Source: DAIOEK01 sp963828285 (lineage in GTDB: Bacteria; Chloroflexota; Anaerolineae; Anaerolineales; Anaerolineaceae). Taken from it: DNA of 64,000 bases. The notes under the pieces are model-generated. The model searched no databases. It was not told the DNA's origin and worked only from the letters and a program-made list of their open reading frames with translations. A program made the position numbers and the translations under genes. This document shows positions 55,349-64,000 of the stretch, piece after piece; position 1 is the stretch's first letter; each line of letters opens with the position of its first letter. Location: the NCBI GenBank assembly GCA_963828285.1, contig CAWHEB010000002.1, forward strand, positions 186,001-250,000, in the 5' to 3' direction.

Positions 55349-55633
55349 ATGCGAATCGGGATTCTCGAACTGCATCTGCACTTTTCGGGTTGCTCATCTC
55401 TCAAAGAGAAACGAAGCAAACTGAAACCATTACTTGAACGCGTCCACAGACAATTCAATGTCTCTTCCGCAGAGATTGATTATCAAGATATTCATGAAGA
55501 TGCTATGATTGCCATAGGTGTGGTGAACAACAATCAAGCGTGGATTCAATCATATTTAAGCGGTGTTGTGGATTGGGTTGAAAAGTATTTCCCCGATGCC
55601 GAAATCCAGGATCAACGAGTGGAACTTATCTAA
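55349..55633 (+). CDS. DUF503 (YlxP-like) protein
   Basis: A 94-aa protein: RIGILELHLHFSGCSSLKEKRS and LLERVHRQFNVSSAEIDYQD are diagnostic of DUF503, a small ferredoxin-like fold often encoded near rbfA. No enzyme activity is known. It is followed 9 nt later by an SDR gene. Confidence 0.9.
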   Translation: MRIGILELHLHFSGCSSLKEKRSKLKPLLERVHRQFNVSSAEIDYQDIHEDAMIAIGVVNNNQAWIQSYLSGVVDWVEKYFPDAEIQDQRVELI

Positions 55634-55642
55634 AGGAGAATT

Positions 55643-56422
55643 ATGGATCTGCAACTCAAAGGATTAAAAGTTCTCGTGACCGGTGCCAGTAAAGGGCTGG
55701 GTTATGCTGTTGCTGAATGCTTTGTTAACGAAGGTTGCCAGGTGGCTATTAATTCAAGGTCAGGTGAGAGTTTGCACAAAGCTGCTGACCGCCTTGGATC
55801 GAAAGTAACCACCATTGCCGCGGATGTCTCCAAACCGGAATCCTGTAGTATGGTCGTTGCTGAAGCAGTTGAAAAAATGGGCGGCCTGGACATTCTGGTA
55901 TCCAATGCAGGTGGACCACCCACCGGGAAATTCACATCACTGGATGATTCCGTCTGGTTGTCCGCGGTCGACCTTTGCTTGATGTTCCATGTCCGGTTGA
56001 TCAGGGCAGCCATCCCATATTTGGAAAAATCAAAAGCTGGAAGCATTCTAACAATTACATCCATCTCAGCCAAACAGCCGATTGATAACCTGGTGTTGTC
56101 CAACACCCTCCGATCCGGGGTATTAGGCCTAACCAAGACTTTGGCGCTGGAATTAGCTCCACAGGGGATCAGATGCAACTCCATCCTACCTTCCTGGACT
56201 AAAACTGAACGCGCAATCAGTCTTTTACAGGGAAGGGCGGATTCCAACCATACTTCCCTCGAAGATGAATTGAACAAACAAAGTGCTTCATCCCCATTAG
56301 GAAGATTGGCTGAACCAGAGGAATTTGCCCGACCGGCAGTATTTCTGGCCTCGCCTGCAGCATCCTACCTAACCGGTGTCATGTTAAGTGTGGATGGCGG
56401 TTCTTATAAAGGTATCTTATAG
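55643..56422 (+). CDS. Short-chain dehydrogenase/reductase
   Basis: A 259-aa classical SDR: the GASKGLGYAVAECF cofactor motif, NAGGPPTGKF, and a catalytic region with ITSISAKQP and an Asn-Ser/leucine context. The usual YxxxK appears altered: the position reads NTLRSGVLGLTKTLALELAP, in which the Tyr-Lys pair is not obvious, as in the 3-oxoacyl-ACP reductase-like SDRs that replace it. It is related to the b-keto reductase FabG, but the substrate is unknown. AAAGGAG ribosome site. Confidence 0.85.
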   Translation: MDLQLKGLKVLVTGASKGLGYAVAECFVNEGCQVAINSRSGESLHKAADRLGSKVTTIAADVSKPESCSMVVAEAVEKMGGLDILVSNAGGPPTGKFTSLDDSVWLSAVDLCLMFHVRLIRAAIPYLEKSKAGSILTITSISAKQPIDNLVLSNTLRSGVLGLTKTLALELAPQGIRCNSILPSWTKTERAISLLQGRADSNHTSLEDELNKQSASSPLGRLAEPEEFARPAVFLASPAASYLTGVMLSVDGGSYKGIL

Positions 56423-56430
56423 GTATTCAT

Positions 56431-58329
56431 TTGTCACAGATCAATAAACAACCAGTCAGCATTCAGAAGTCTCTGAAACGCTTCTTACCAACTGTTCAAA
56501 AACCAGGCCGTTATACCGGTGGAGAACTTAATCAGGTCCTGAAAGAGTGGACAAGTGTTGAAACACATGTCGCACTTGTCTTCCCTGAGATATACGATAT
56601 TGGTGTCCCGAATCTGGGCATAGCAATTCTGTATGATGAGATCAACCAGCGCGAAGATGCTCTTGCAGAGCGCGGGTATGCTCCCTGGATAGATATGGAA
56701 GCGCACCTTCGTGAAAATAATTTACCCTTGTTTTCATTGGAAAACAAATATCCGCTGCGGGACTTTGATATTATTGGTTTCTCCCTACCCTATGAGACTC
56801 TGTACACGAATGTATTGAATGTATTGGATCTTTCCGGAATTCCTATCCATTCTACAGATAGAACCAACGAACATCCCCTGATCATTTCCGGCGGACATGC
56901 CTGCTTCAATCCCGAGCCCATGCATGAATTCATCGATGCTTTTATCATCGGTGAAGGTGAAGAAGTCATTCATGATGTCATCAACTGTTTTCAATCCTGG
57001 AAACAGCTCAATGGTAATCGCTCTGAATTGCTATACGCATTGTCAGCCATTCCGGGAGTTTATGTTCCATCTCTTTACCAGGTAACCTATCTTTCAGATG
57101 GACGGGTTGAAAAAATAACTCCAATGGATGATCGAATCCCCAAGACCATATTGAAGCGGATCGTCGCCACTCTGCCCGAATCAACGACCAATTTGATCGT
57201 TCCCAACATCGATGTGGTTCATAACCGTGTTGCCATCGAGATTATGCGGGGCTGCACCCGTGGATGCCGTTTCTGCCACGCCGGGATGATCACCCGGCCG
57301 GTTCGTGAACGTAGCGTTGAGGATGTTCTCCGCGCAATTGAAACCGCTCTCGAAAAGACTGGATTTGAAGAAATTGCACTGCTCTCATTAAGTTCATCAG
57401 ATTACCGCCATATCAACGACCTGGTGGATGCAATTACCGAGAAATTTGTCGGTAAACATCTGGTCATCTCGGTTCCTTCATTGCGAATCGAATCTTTTTC
57501 CGTGGAGTTGATGGACAAGCTGAAGGGATCCCGCCTGGGCGGCTTTACCCTTGCCCCCGAAGCAGCATCTGAACGTATGCGAAAGATCATCAACAAACCG
57601 GTCAGCACTGAACAATTGCTCGATACGGCCAGGGAAGTCTATGCACACGGTTGGACATCCATCAAGTTATATTTCATGATCGGGCATCCCTCAGAGACCA
57701 TCGAAGATGTTCAAGCAATCGTGGATCTTTGCAAGGAAGTTCTGTACATCGGGAAATCCGTGATCGGCGGTCGCGCCAAAGTCCATGCTGGGATCGGTAC
57801 ATTTGTCCCCAAACCGCACACGCCTTTTCAATGGGCTGCCTGCGATACTGCGGCACAGGTCAAAGAAAAACAGGAATTGTTGCGCAGTTCATTGAAACAT
57901 CCCAGCCTCAAAGTGAGCTGGACCGATCCGCGCGAAACCCATATGGAAGCCTGGTTGACCCGCGGTGACCGCCGCATGTCCAGCGTGATCGAAACCGCAT
58001 GGAAGAATGGGGCTAAATTTGAAGCCTGGAACGATCACTTCCGCTACGACATCTGGATGGATGCCTTCAAGCAAAATGGTCTCGACCCGGATTTCTATAC
58101 CCACCGTCAGCGCGATCTGGACGAGGTCTTCCCCTGGGATCATATCGACACCGCAGTCAGGGATGATTATCTAAAACAGGAATTCACCTGGAGCCAGAAG
58201 GGTTGGCTGCGTGAAGATTGCCGGGATCAATGCCATGCCTGCGGAATCCTCCCCATTTTTAATAATGTCGCTGATGACGACTGGTTCTGCCCGGTTCCTG
58301 AAAAATCGGAACAGGAGTCAGCAGCATGA
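56431..58329 (+). CDS. TIGR03960 family B12-binding-like radical SAM protein
   Basis: A 632-aa protein starting at a TTG codon. It opens with the PTVQKPGRYTGGELN signature, has a B12-binding-like domain (YDIGVPNLGIAILYDEINQR and ISGGHACFNPEPMHEFIDAF), and a radical SAM core with GCTRGCRFCHAGMITRPVRE (CxxxCxxC cluster motif). A C-terminal cysteine pair (CRDQCHACG) follows. Family members are encoded before a DUF2344 gene, as here. The reaction is not established. Confidence 0.92.
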   Translation: MSQINKQPVSIQKSLKRFLPTVQKPGRYTGGELNQVLKEWTSVETHVALVFPEIYDIGVPNLGIAILYDEINQREDALAERGYAPWIDMEAHLRENNLPLFSLENKYPLRDFDIIGFSLPYETLYTNVLNVLDLSGIPIHSTDRTNEHPLIISGGHACFNPEPMHEFIDAFIIGEGEEVIHDVINCFQSWKQLNGNRSELLYALSAIPGVYVPSLYQVTYLSDGRVEKITPMDDRIPKTILKRIVATLPESTTNLIVPNIDVVHNRVAIEIMRGCTRGCRFCHAGMITRPVRERSVEDVLRAIETALEKTGFEEIALLSLSSSDYRHINDLVDAITEKFVGKHLVISVPSLRIESFSVELMDKLKGSRLGGFTLAPEAASERMRKIINKPVSTEQLLDTAREVYAHGWTSIKLYFMIGHPSETIEDVQAIVDLCKEVLYIGKSVIGGRAKVHAGIGTFVPKPHTPFQWAACDTAAQVKEKQELLRSSLKHPSLKVSWTDPRETHMEAWLTRGDRRMSSVIETAWKNGAKFEAWNDHFRYDIWMDAFKQNGLDPDFYTHRQRDLDEVFPWDHIDTAVRDDYLKQEFTWSQKGWLREDCRDQCHACGILPIFNNVADDDWFCPVPEKSEQESAA

Positions 58330-59016
58330 CCCGTGTTCGCATCACTTTTGCCAAGACTGAATGGCTGCGCTACATTGGCCATCTGGATATGCATCATATT
58401 TTTATCCGCACATTCCGCCGGGCTGGCCTTGAAGTGGTTCACAGCCAGGGATTCCATCCACAACCCAAGATACATCTCGCATCTGCATTATCCCTGGGAT
58501 ACACCGGCAGCAACGAGATGATCGAGTGCTGGTTGGTGGATGATCTGTTCTTTAGATGAAATATCCATACGTATGAAGAAGTACAGCCATCCCGGCATCA
58601 TGGTTCATCAGGTTGAATTGGTACCGATGAAGACTGCACCCATCCAGATTCGGATTGAATCATCCATTTATTCTGTGATCATCCCTGCTGAACTCAGTTC
58701 GGGTATCAAAGAAAAGATGGATGATCTTTTAATGAAGGAAGAAATTCTGGTCGATCGTAAGGGCAAACTGGTCAATATCCGTCCATGGATACATCAATTG
58801 AACTATATCCCCGGGGATGAGCCGAAGATTATGATGTCCTTGCAATCTGGTGAAGGGACGACTGGTAAAGTGGATGAGGTTTTGCGGTTACTGGATATCG
58901 ATCCGTTGGATTGTCTGGTAAATCGGGAGCAGATCTTTTTAAAGAGAAGAGCCTGCTCAGGAATTAGTCGAAACGGTCTGACCTATTTCATTCTCCACCG
59001 CAGAATTTTCCCTTAA
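58326..59016 (+). pseudogene. DUF2344 (TIGR03936) protein, frameshifted
   Basis: The start overlaps the radical SAM gene by 4 nt (ATGA). The first part (MTRVRITFAKTEWLRYIGHL, GFHPQPKIHLASALSLGYTG) is the family N-terminus. Near 58548 one extra T shifts the frame; repair continues with DDLSLDEISIRMKKY and VDEVLRLLDIDP. The 3' end is unclear: the frame runs to 59016 and overlaps the transporter on the other strand, but a second shift near 58945 would end it at 58981 with LVETV. The family partners TIGR03960 in most genomes. Function unknown. Confidence 0.8.
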
Positions 59017-59853
59017 CACCAATACCTGGGAAAGAATGATCGCTGCAAGGATCAAACCGCAGCCCACTAATTGGATGGCTGTCAGCTTTTCTGCCAGGAA
59101 AAGCCATCCGGATAAGGCTGCAAATACCGCTTCCATGCTCATAATGATGGCGGCATCTGCTGCCGGGGCATGCCTTTGACCGAAGGCTTGGAGAGTGAAA
59201 CCAATACCCGTCGAGAAAATACCCAGATAAACGAACGAGATCCAATTCGGTAACAATGCTGGAAGTGATGCTGATTGGAAGATCAATCCAAAGATTATAT
59301 TTAATATTGCGCAGAAAAGATACTGACCGGCGACAAACTGAAGAAAATGTACTTTTTGGACAGCTTTTCCGGTGATGATCACATGCAGCGCCCACATGAA
59401 TGACCCAGCCAGAACGAACCAATCTCCCGGTTGAAATTTCAAAGGACCATTCGTTGAAAGCAAATAAATACCCAAAGCAGTCATCGCGACCGCGATCCAA
59501 ATGGAACTGCGCACTTTTTCGCGCCAAAATACCATCAGTAATATTGGGATGATGACCACATACGAACCGGTGATGAAACCGGCGTTCCCGGCAGTGGTCG
59601 TTGCCAGACCGGTTTGCTGGAGACCGCTGGCTAGGAACAACAATGCACCGGTTGAGGCTGTCCAGGCAAGAGTGGATTTCGAAAAATCAAATTTGAACTT
59701 GATAAATGGAAGCATAAACAGGGCACCGATTGTCCATCGGGCACCATTAAAGAGCATGGCTCCCACTTCAACCGCGGCGGTACGTTGCGCGATGAATCCA
59801 AATCCCCAGATGAGAGCGGTCAATAAAAGTATGAGATCAGCCTTCAGTCGCAT
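58957..59853 (-). CDS. EamA/DMT-family transporter
   Basis: A 298-aa membrane protein with ten predicted helices in two EamA repeats. Markers: LLTALIWGFGFIAQRTAAVEVGA at the start, SGLQQTGLATTTAGNAGFIT and GIGFTLQAFGQRHAPAADAAI in the second half. DMT proteins export or import metabolites and amino acids; substrate unknown. Its 3' end overlaps the converging DUF2344 gene. Confidence 0.9.
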   Translation of the reverse strand: MRLKADLILLLTALIWGFGFIAQRTAAVEVGAMLFNGARWTIGALFMLPFIKFKFDFSKSTLAWTASTGALLFLASGLQQTGLATTTAGNAGFITGSYVVIIPILLMVFWREKVRSSIWIAVAMTALGIYLLSTNGPLKFQPGDWFVLAGSFMWALHVIITGKAVQKVHFLQFVAGQYLFCAILNIIFGLIFQSASLPALLPNWISFVYLGIFSTGIGFTLQAFGQRHAPAADAAIIMSMEAVFAALSGWLFLAEKLTAIQLVGCGLILAAIILSQVLVLRENSAVENEIGQTVSTNS

Positions 59854-59877
59854 GGGGGTAAGTGTATCAGATTATGG

Positions 59878-59883
59878 TAAAAT
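59878..59883 (+). promoter_or_regulatory. -10 element for tRNA-Arg
   Basis: TAAAAT ends 9 nt before the mature 5' end of the tRNA, a normal distance for a tRNA promoter. Confidence 0.5.
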
Positions 59884-59892
59884 TGGCGCAGC

Positions 59893-59964
59893 GCCCCTGT
59901 AGCCTAGTGGATAAGGCGTCACCCTCCGAAGGTGAAAACCGGCGTTCGAGTCGCCGCAGGGGCA
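59893..59964 (+). tRNA. tRNA-Arg (anticodon CCG)
   Basis: A full cloverleaf is visible: acceptor GCCCCTG / CAGGGGC, D arm GCCT/AGGC, anticodon stem TCACC / GGTGA with loop CTCCGAA (anticodon CCG at 59926-59928, reading CGG), T arm CGGCG / CGCCG with loop TTCGAGT. The discriminator is A, and the next bases are CC rather than a full encoded CCA. It would be charged by the ArgS encoded at 32.7-34.5 kb. Confidence 0.95.
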
Positions 59965-59966
59965 CC

Positions 59967-60107
59967 TGCAATGAGAAAAATATTTATCCCTTGCAGTGGC
60001 TAAACTTACTAACCTACTCCAGCAATAATAAGAAAATTTAATAATAATTTTTTCCGCATGCACGATGGGCGGACTCTATTTCCAACTTGCCAAGTCGATA
60101 TATTCTT
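59967..60107. other. AT-rich intergenic after tRNA-Arg
   Basis: No gene or clear hairpin is recognised between the tRNA and the promoter at 60108. Confidence 0.4.
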
Positions 60108-60135
60108 TTGCATAGGTATTTGAAAACTGTATAAT
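60108..60135 (+). promoter_or_regulatory. Promoter upstream of the PAS/GAF/HD-GYP gene
   Basis: TTGCAT (60108-60113) and an exact TATAAT (60130-60135) are 16 nt apart. It would leave a leader of about 215 nt before the receptor ATG, long enough for control elements, though none is recognised. Confidence 0.55.
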
Positions 60136-60356
60136 ATAGAACGCAATATAAACATCAATGGAATAGTTGTGATTATTGTTAATTCGTTGAGGTATGGATT
60201 GCGTACGATTGATTAATCAGTAGGTGTGATATTCCTCTTTTCTATTTAAGATGTATTGCATACAACTATTTACACGAATCTTATTACATTGATGTTTGCT
60301 TAATACGAAAATCAATATGGTAATTTTTTCTTAATTCATAGATTGAGAGTTGGTCG

Positions 60357-63300
60357 ATGAATTTTTCAAGATACAAGAGCGAAATCCAAATCTCTGCTTT
60401 ATATTTGCTTTTTGGGGGATTATGGATCTTATTATCAGATAAAATTCTCGCCCTTTTTGTGTCCGATCCGCATGTGATAACTCAGATACAAACTTATAAG
60501 GGTTGGTTTTTTGTTCTATCAAGTGCCATCCTGATTTATATTTTATTGCATCGTCATATGGTGAATGAACGCCTTGCAACCCAAAATCTCAAGGATAATG
60601 AGGAAAAATTCCGCCTATTGTATTCCATGAGCAATGATGCAATTCTACTAACCAGTCCGGACGGTTCCATACTGGCCGCCAATCCTGCAGCTTGTAAAAT
60701 GTTTGACCGTACCGAGGAAGAATTCCGTGAAATTGGGCGCGAAGGTTTGGTGGATCAGGATGATCCTGCAGTCAGTGAAGCTATCAAAGAACGGGAAACG
60801 AAAGGGATCTTTTCCGGTGTTCTGACCATGCTTAAAAAAGATGGGACAAAAATTACATGCGAAGCATCATCATCCATTTATTTTGATAGTCAGGGATTAC
60901 AACGCACCAGTATGGTAATTCGTGATATCAGCGACCGAATTAAAGCGGCTGAAGATCTTAACCAGAGTGAAAACAAATTTTCAATACTGTTTAAGAAAGC
61001 TCCATTTGCATCTACTCTATCCGATCTATCGACCGGAGCGTTTCTTGAAGTGAACGAAAAATTTGAAAAGGTATATGGATATTCGAGAGAAGAAGCAATA
61101 GGTAAAACGACCAATGAACTGAAAATAAATCCAGACAATGAAGGTCGTGCGAAAGTACTTGCAGAATTAAGAGAAAACCAGCATGTACGATCGCTCGAAT
61201 TAGAACTCCAAACAAAATCCGGAAATACAAAGATCATGTCGGTTAACATTGATGTTGTCGAATTCGGGGGAAAGAAATATCTGTTTAACGCTTCAGAGGA
61301 TATCACCGAACAGAAACAAAACGAAATTATATTAAGGAAATCAGAAGAAAATCTCAAAAAAGCGCAGGTGTACGCCAATATCGGCAGTTGGACTTGGCTT
61401 ATTCCAACAAACAAACTGGAATGGTCAGATCAGATGTTCCGGATTTTCGGATTAGATAAGGAAACTTTCACGGGCAACCTTTCTGAAGTTGTCAATCAGG
61501 CGATCCATCCTGATGATCGTGAGGCTGTTAATCGGGCAAATGAGTCTGTAGTCAATCAAAAAAATCCAGCACCACTGATTTATAGAATCATTTGGCCGGA
61601 TGGAACAATCAGAACTGTTTGGGCAGAAGCCGGGGAGTTGACTTTGGATAAGGCGGGTGAACCCAAATCTTTATCCGGGGTGGTGCAAGATATTACAGAA
61701 CGTATGAAAAATGAAGAGAAGATTGAACTGCAATCCAAAGCGCTTGAAGCTGCAGCAAATGCCATCATGATCACTGATGTAAATGGCGTCATCCAATGGG
61801 TAAATCGTGCATTTACATCGCTCGCCGGTTATGAAATGAATGAGATCGTTGGCAGATCCACTAACATCCAAAAATCAGGGCAATACACACAAGAGTTCTA
61901 TCAAAATATGTGGGACACGGTTATCAAAGGAAATGTCTGGCATGGTGAAGTAATAAACCGGCACAAAAACGGTCATCTTTATATCGAAGAAGAAACAATT
62001 ACTCCGATTACCAATTCGTTAGGAAAGATCACCCACTTTATTGGGATAAAACAGGACATTTCAAAAAGGAAAGAATCTGAAAAACTTCTCCGTGAAAGTG
62101 AAGAGAGGTTGCGACTGGCACTCATTGCATCCCACCAGGGTATATTTGACCTCAATGTTCAAACTGGGGAGGCAATTGTCAATGATATCTACGCCAACAT
62201 GCTTGGTTACGATCCAGAGACTTTTGTCGAAACGAATCAAAAGTGGAGAGAACGCCTGCATCCAGAGGATCGGGTACATGTTGAGTTAATCTATGATGCG
62301 TATATCGATGGAAGGATACCCGAATACAAGGTAGAGTTCCGTCAAAAAACAACATCTGGAAAATGGATATGGATATTATCGAACGGGAAAATTGTTGAGT
62401 GGGATGCGGAAGGTCTCCCTCTAAGGATGCTGGGTACTCATGCAGATATCACCGAAAGTAAAGAATCAGCATTAAAAATTACTAACTTATTGGGGGAATC
62501 ACAACGAAGATTGAAACGGATTGAGACTTTACGAGAAATCGATCTTGCCATCAGTTCCAATTTCTATCTGAACAATACGCTGGATGTGTTATTAAATCAG
62601 GTCACCGCTCAGCTTGGTGTGGATGCAGCAACCATATTGTTATACGATGAATCTTCTCAAATCTTCGAATATGCCGATAGTCTTGGATTTCCTACAGAAA
62701 GGGTAAAAAACTCGAAGGTCAAATTAGGTGACAGCCTGGCTGGAACTGCGGCATCTACCAACAGAATTGTACATCTTCAAAACATCGCAAAGGATATTGA
62801 TCCGCATTTCCGGTCATTACTAGCTGAATCAGGGTTCCAGGATTACTTTGGCATTCCATTAGTAACAAAAGGAAACTTGAAGGGAGTATTGGAGTTATTC
62901 AATAAAACCATACTGAAACCGGATAATGAGTGGCTGCATTATTATGAGACGTTGGCCGGACAGGCAGCAATAGCCATTGAGAATTCACAATTGATTGAAG
63001 GTCTGCATTCTGCCAATGATAATTTGCTCCAGGCATACGACGCAACGATTGAAGGGTGGTCGAAAGCACTGGATCTTCGAGATAAGGAAACTGAAGGTCA
63101 TACTTTACGGGTTTCTAAATTTGTTGTCGCTCTTGCTAAAAAGTATAGTTTTTCAGACACAGAAATCGAACAGATCAAACGCGGGGCATTGCTGCATGAT
63201 ATCGGTAAAATGGGAATCCCCGATTCAATTCTATTGAAAACTGGTTTATTGACGGATGAAGAACGTAAGATCATGCAATATCATCCAAAATATGCTTTTG

Positions 63301-63599
63301 ATATGTTGAAATCGATTGATTTTCTGAAGCAGGCACTGGAAATTCCTCATCTGCATCATGAAAAATGGGATGGTACTGGCTATCCGTATGGGATAAAAGG
63401 CGAGAAAATACCACTGACAGCACGATTGTTTGCTATTGTGGACGTTTACGATGCCTTGACCAGTGATAGACCGTACCGATCCGCGTGGACAAAGCAAAAA
63501 GCGCTTGGTTATATTCAAGAAGAAAGTGGGAAACACTTTGACCCTGAGGTTGTCAAAGTGTTTATGGAATATGTTACTGAAAACAAACTTAATGAATAA
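60357..63599 (+). CDS. Membrane PAS(5)-GAF-HD-GYP receptor, cyclic-di-GMP phosphodiesterase
   Basis: A 1080-aa receptor. Two N-terminal helices (ALYLLFGGLWILLSD and WFFVLSSAILIYILL) are followed by five PAS domains starting near residues 85, 205, 330, 455 and 580 (for example LLYSMSNDAILLTSPDGSIL and AANAIMITDVNGVIQWVNRA), a GAF domain near 720-870 (TLDVLLNQVTAQLGVDAATI) and an HD-GYP domain with HDIGKMGIPD and HHEKWDGTGYP. All HD-GYP catalytic motifs are present, so it should cleave c-di-GMP in response to signals at the sensors. It resembles the broken receptor at 28.9-31.3 kb in its output domain. Monocistronic, with promoter and terminator. Confidence 0.93.
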   Translation: MNFSRYKSEIQISALYLLFGGLWILLSDKILALFVSDPHVITQIQTYKGWFFVLSSAILIYILLHRHMVNERLATQNLKDNEEKFRLLYSMSNDAILLTSPDGSILAANPAACKMFDRTEEEFREIGREGLVDQDDPAVSEAIKERETKGIFSGVLTMLKKDGTKITCEASSSIYFDSQGLQRTSMVIRDISDRIKAAEDLNQSENKFSILFKKAPFASTLSDLSTGAFLEVNEKFEKVYGYSREEAIGKTTNELKINPDNEGRAKVLAELRENQHVRSLELELQTKSGNTKIMSVNIDVVEFGGKKYLFNASEDITEQKQNEIILRKSEENLKKAQVYANIGSWTWLIPTNKLEWSDQMFRIFGLDKETFTGNLSEVVNQAIHPDDREAVNRANESVVNQKNPAPLIYRIIWPDGTIRTVWAEAGELTLDKAGEPKSLSGVVQDITERMKNEEKIELQSKALEAAANAIMITDVNGVIQWVNRAFTSLAGYEMNEIVGRSTNIQKSGQYTQEFYQNMWDTVIKGNVWHGEVINRHKNGHLYIEEETITPITNSLGKITHFIGIKQDISKRKESEKLLRESEERLRLALIASHQGIFDLNVQTGEAIVNDIYANMLGYDPETFVETNQKWRERLHPEDRVHVELIYDAYIDGRIPEYKVEFRQKTTSGKWIWILSNGKIVEWDAEGLPLRMLGTHADITESKESALKITNLLGESQRRLKRIETLREIDLAISSNFYLNNTLDVLLNQVTAQLGVDAATILLYDESSQIFEYADSLGFPTERVKNSKVKLGDSLAGTAASTNRIVHLQNIAKDIDPHFRSLLAESGFQDYFGIPLVTKGNLKGVLELFNKTILKPDNEWLHYYETLAGQAAIAIENSQLIEGLHSANDNLLQAYDATIEGWSKALDLRDKETEGHTLRVSKFVVALAKKYSFSDTEIEQIKRGALLHDIGKMGIPDSILLKTGLLTDEERKIMQYHPKYAFDMLKSIDFLKQALEIPHLHHEKWDGTGYPYGIKGEKIPLTARLFAIVDVYDALTSDRPYRSAWTKQKALGYIQEESGKHFDPEVVKVFMEYVTENKLNE

Positions 63600-63603
63600 A
63601 CAA

Positions 63604-63638
63604 AAAAACCGATTGCCTCAACAGCAATCGGTTTTTTT
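63604..63638. terminator. Bidirectional terminator before citrate synthase
   Basis: AAAAAACCGATTGC pairs with GCAATCGGTTTTTT around CTCAACA. Six As and seven Ts flank it, so it works in both directions. Confidence 0.88.
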
Positions 63639-64000
63639 CTACGGTTCTGGTTCTCCTGAGATCATTTTCTCCAGGATATCTGTCGTTAATGATTTCGGTC
63701 TTTCCAACGGTTTTCCCAATGCCCTGGACCACATGACATGGGTGCTGATCCCAAGGATACGGCTGAGTCCAAACAGGACTGTGTAGAAGTCTGATTCGGT
63801 CATTCCAAAATAGCACTGCAGTGTGCCGTTTATCGCATCCACATTCGGCCAGGGATTCTTCACCTTATTGGTTTTCTTGAGAATATCTGGCAGGTTGCGG
63901 TAAACCATATCCACCAATTGGAACAACTCATAATCGGGTAAATGCTTTTTCGCAAATTCGTGTTGAGCGGTAAAACGAGGATCAGTTACACGTAACACGG
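63639..64000 (-). CDS. gltA: Citrate synthase, C-terminal part
   Basis: The reading frame is open to the window edge; only the last ~120 residues are visible. They carry DPRFTAQHEFAKKHLPDYE, WPNVDAINGTLQCYFGM (with the catalytic Asp region) and FYTVLFGLSRILGISTHVMW followed by ALGKPLERPKSL, all typical of the citrate synthase small and large domain C-terminus. The pattern resembles the longer, eukaryote-like branch. It condenses oxaloacetate and acetyl-CoA at the entry of the TCA cycle. Confidence 0.92.
   Translation of the reverse strand, partial: VLRVTDPRFTAQHEFAKKHLPDYELFQLVDMVYRNLPDILKKTNKVKNPWPNVDAINGTLQCYFGMTESDFYTVLFGLSRILGISTHVMWSRALGKPLERPKSLTTDILEKMISGEPEP

Overview
The window looks like the chromosome of a Chloroflexota bacterium, probably class Anaerolineae. 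This is inferred from gene content and protein style: a B12-dependent NrdJ next to nrdR, a murB-ddl-ftsQ-ftsA-ftsZ division cluster, PAS/HD-GYP receptors, a bacterial cyclic-2,3-diphosphoglycerate synthetase homologue, and an ECF-sigma operon with a polymer-forming and a toast-rack-like lipoprotein. No 16S gene is present, so the taxonomic call is not proven.

Layout. 1-5040: peptidoglycan and division genes ending in a terminator after ftsZ. 5040-8110: an accessory stretch in which two tandem arrays of a ~195-bp repeat, each carrying two hairpins, flank one AraC/GyrI regulator. 8117-11226: nrdR-nrdJ behind a 16-bp palindrome. 11180-17280: accessory genes (broken DUF559 nuclease, AT-rich MGAWG protein, PadR regulator with a pentapeptide-repeat partner, DUF1801 protein, HTH regulator with CPBP protease, methyltransferase). 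17374-18682: divergent mop and modA around a dyad-rich control region. 18957-26902: tex, a CAT-like acyltransferase with a deoxynucleoside kinase, the ECF operon and an MFS exporter. 26920-34865: nadD, obg, a PAS/HD-GYP receptor, the cDPG synthetase homologue, argS and rpsT. 35000-41407: an unidentified structured RNA candidate with its own terminator, then a signalling group (solute-binding lipoprotein, Cache-SpoIIE phosphatase, PDZ/multi-TM/GAF protein) and two small orphans. 41409-44524: Ca2+/H+ antiporter, Ser/Thr kinase, rpe, rpmB. 44660-51169: Asp23 protein, FakA, DegV/FakB, RecG, CoaD and a coiled-coil protein. 51321-55243: lon and folC. 55349-59016: DUF503, SDR, TIGR03960 radical SAM and DUF2344. 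The window closes with a DMT transporter, tRNA-Arg(CCG), a large PAS/GAF/HD-GYP receptor and the 3' end of citrate synthase.

At least ten genes are interrupted by single-base indels, most in short homopolymers, including the normally essential nadD. This pattern fits residual assembly error better than gene decay, so broken genes are annotated here as full-length loci with the suspected indel noted.

Most notable non-coding signals: the dual-hairpin repeat family with compensatory stem changes, the structured RNA candidate near 35.0-35.19 kb, the TTACAA-rich mop/modA control region with a 15-bp-arm dyad, and several perfect-consensus promoters with overlapping operators.
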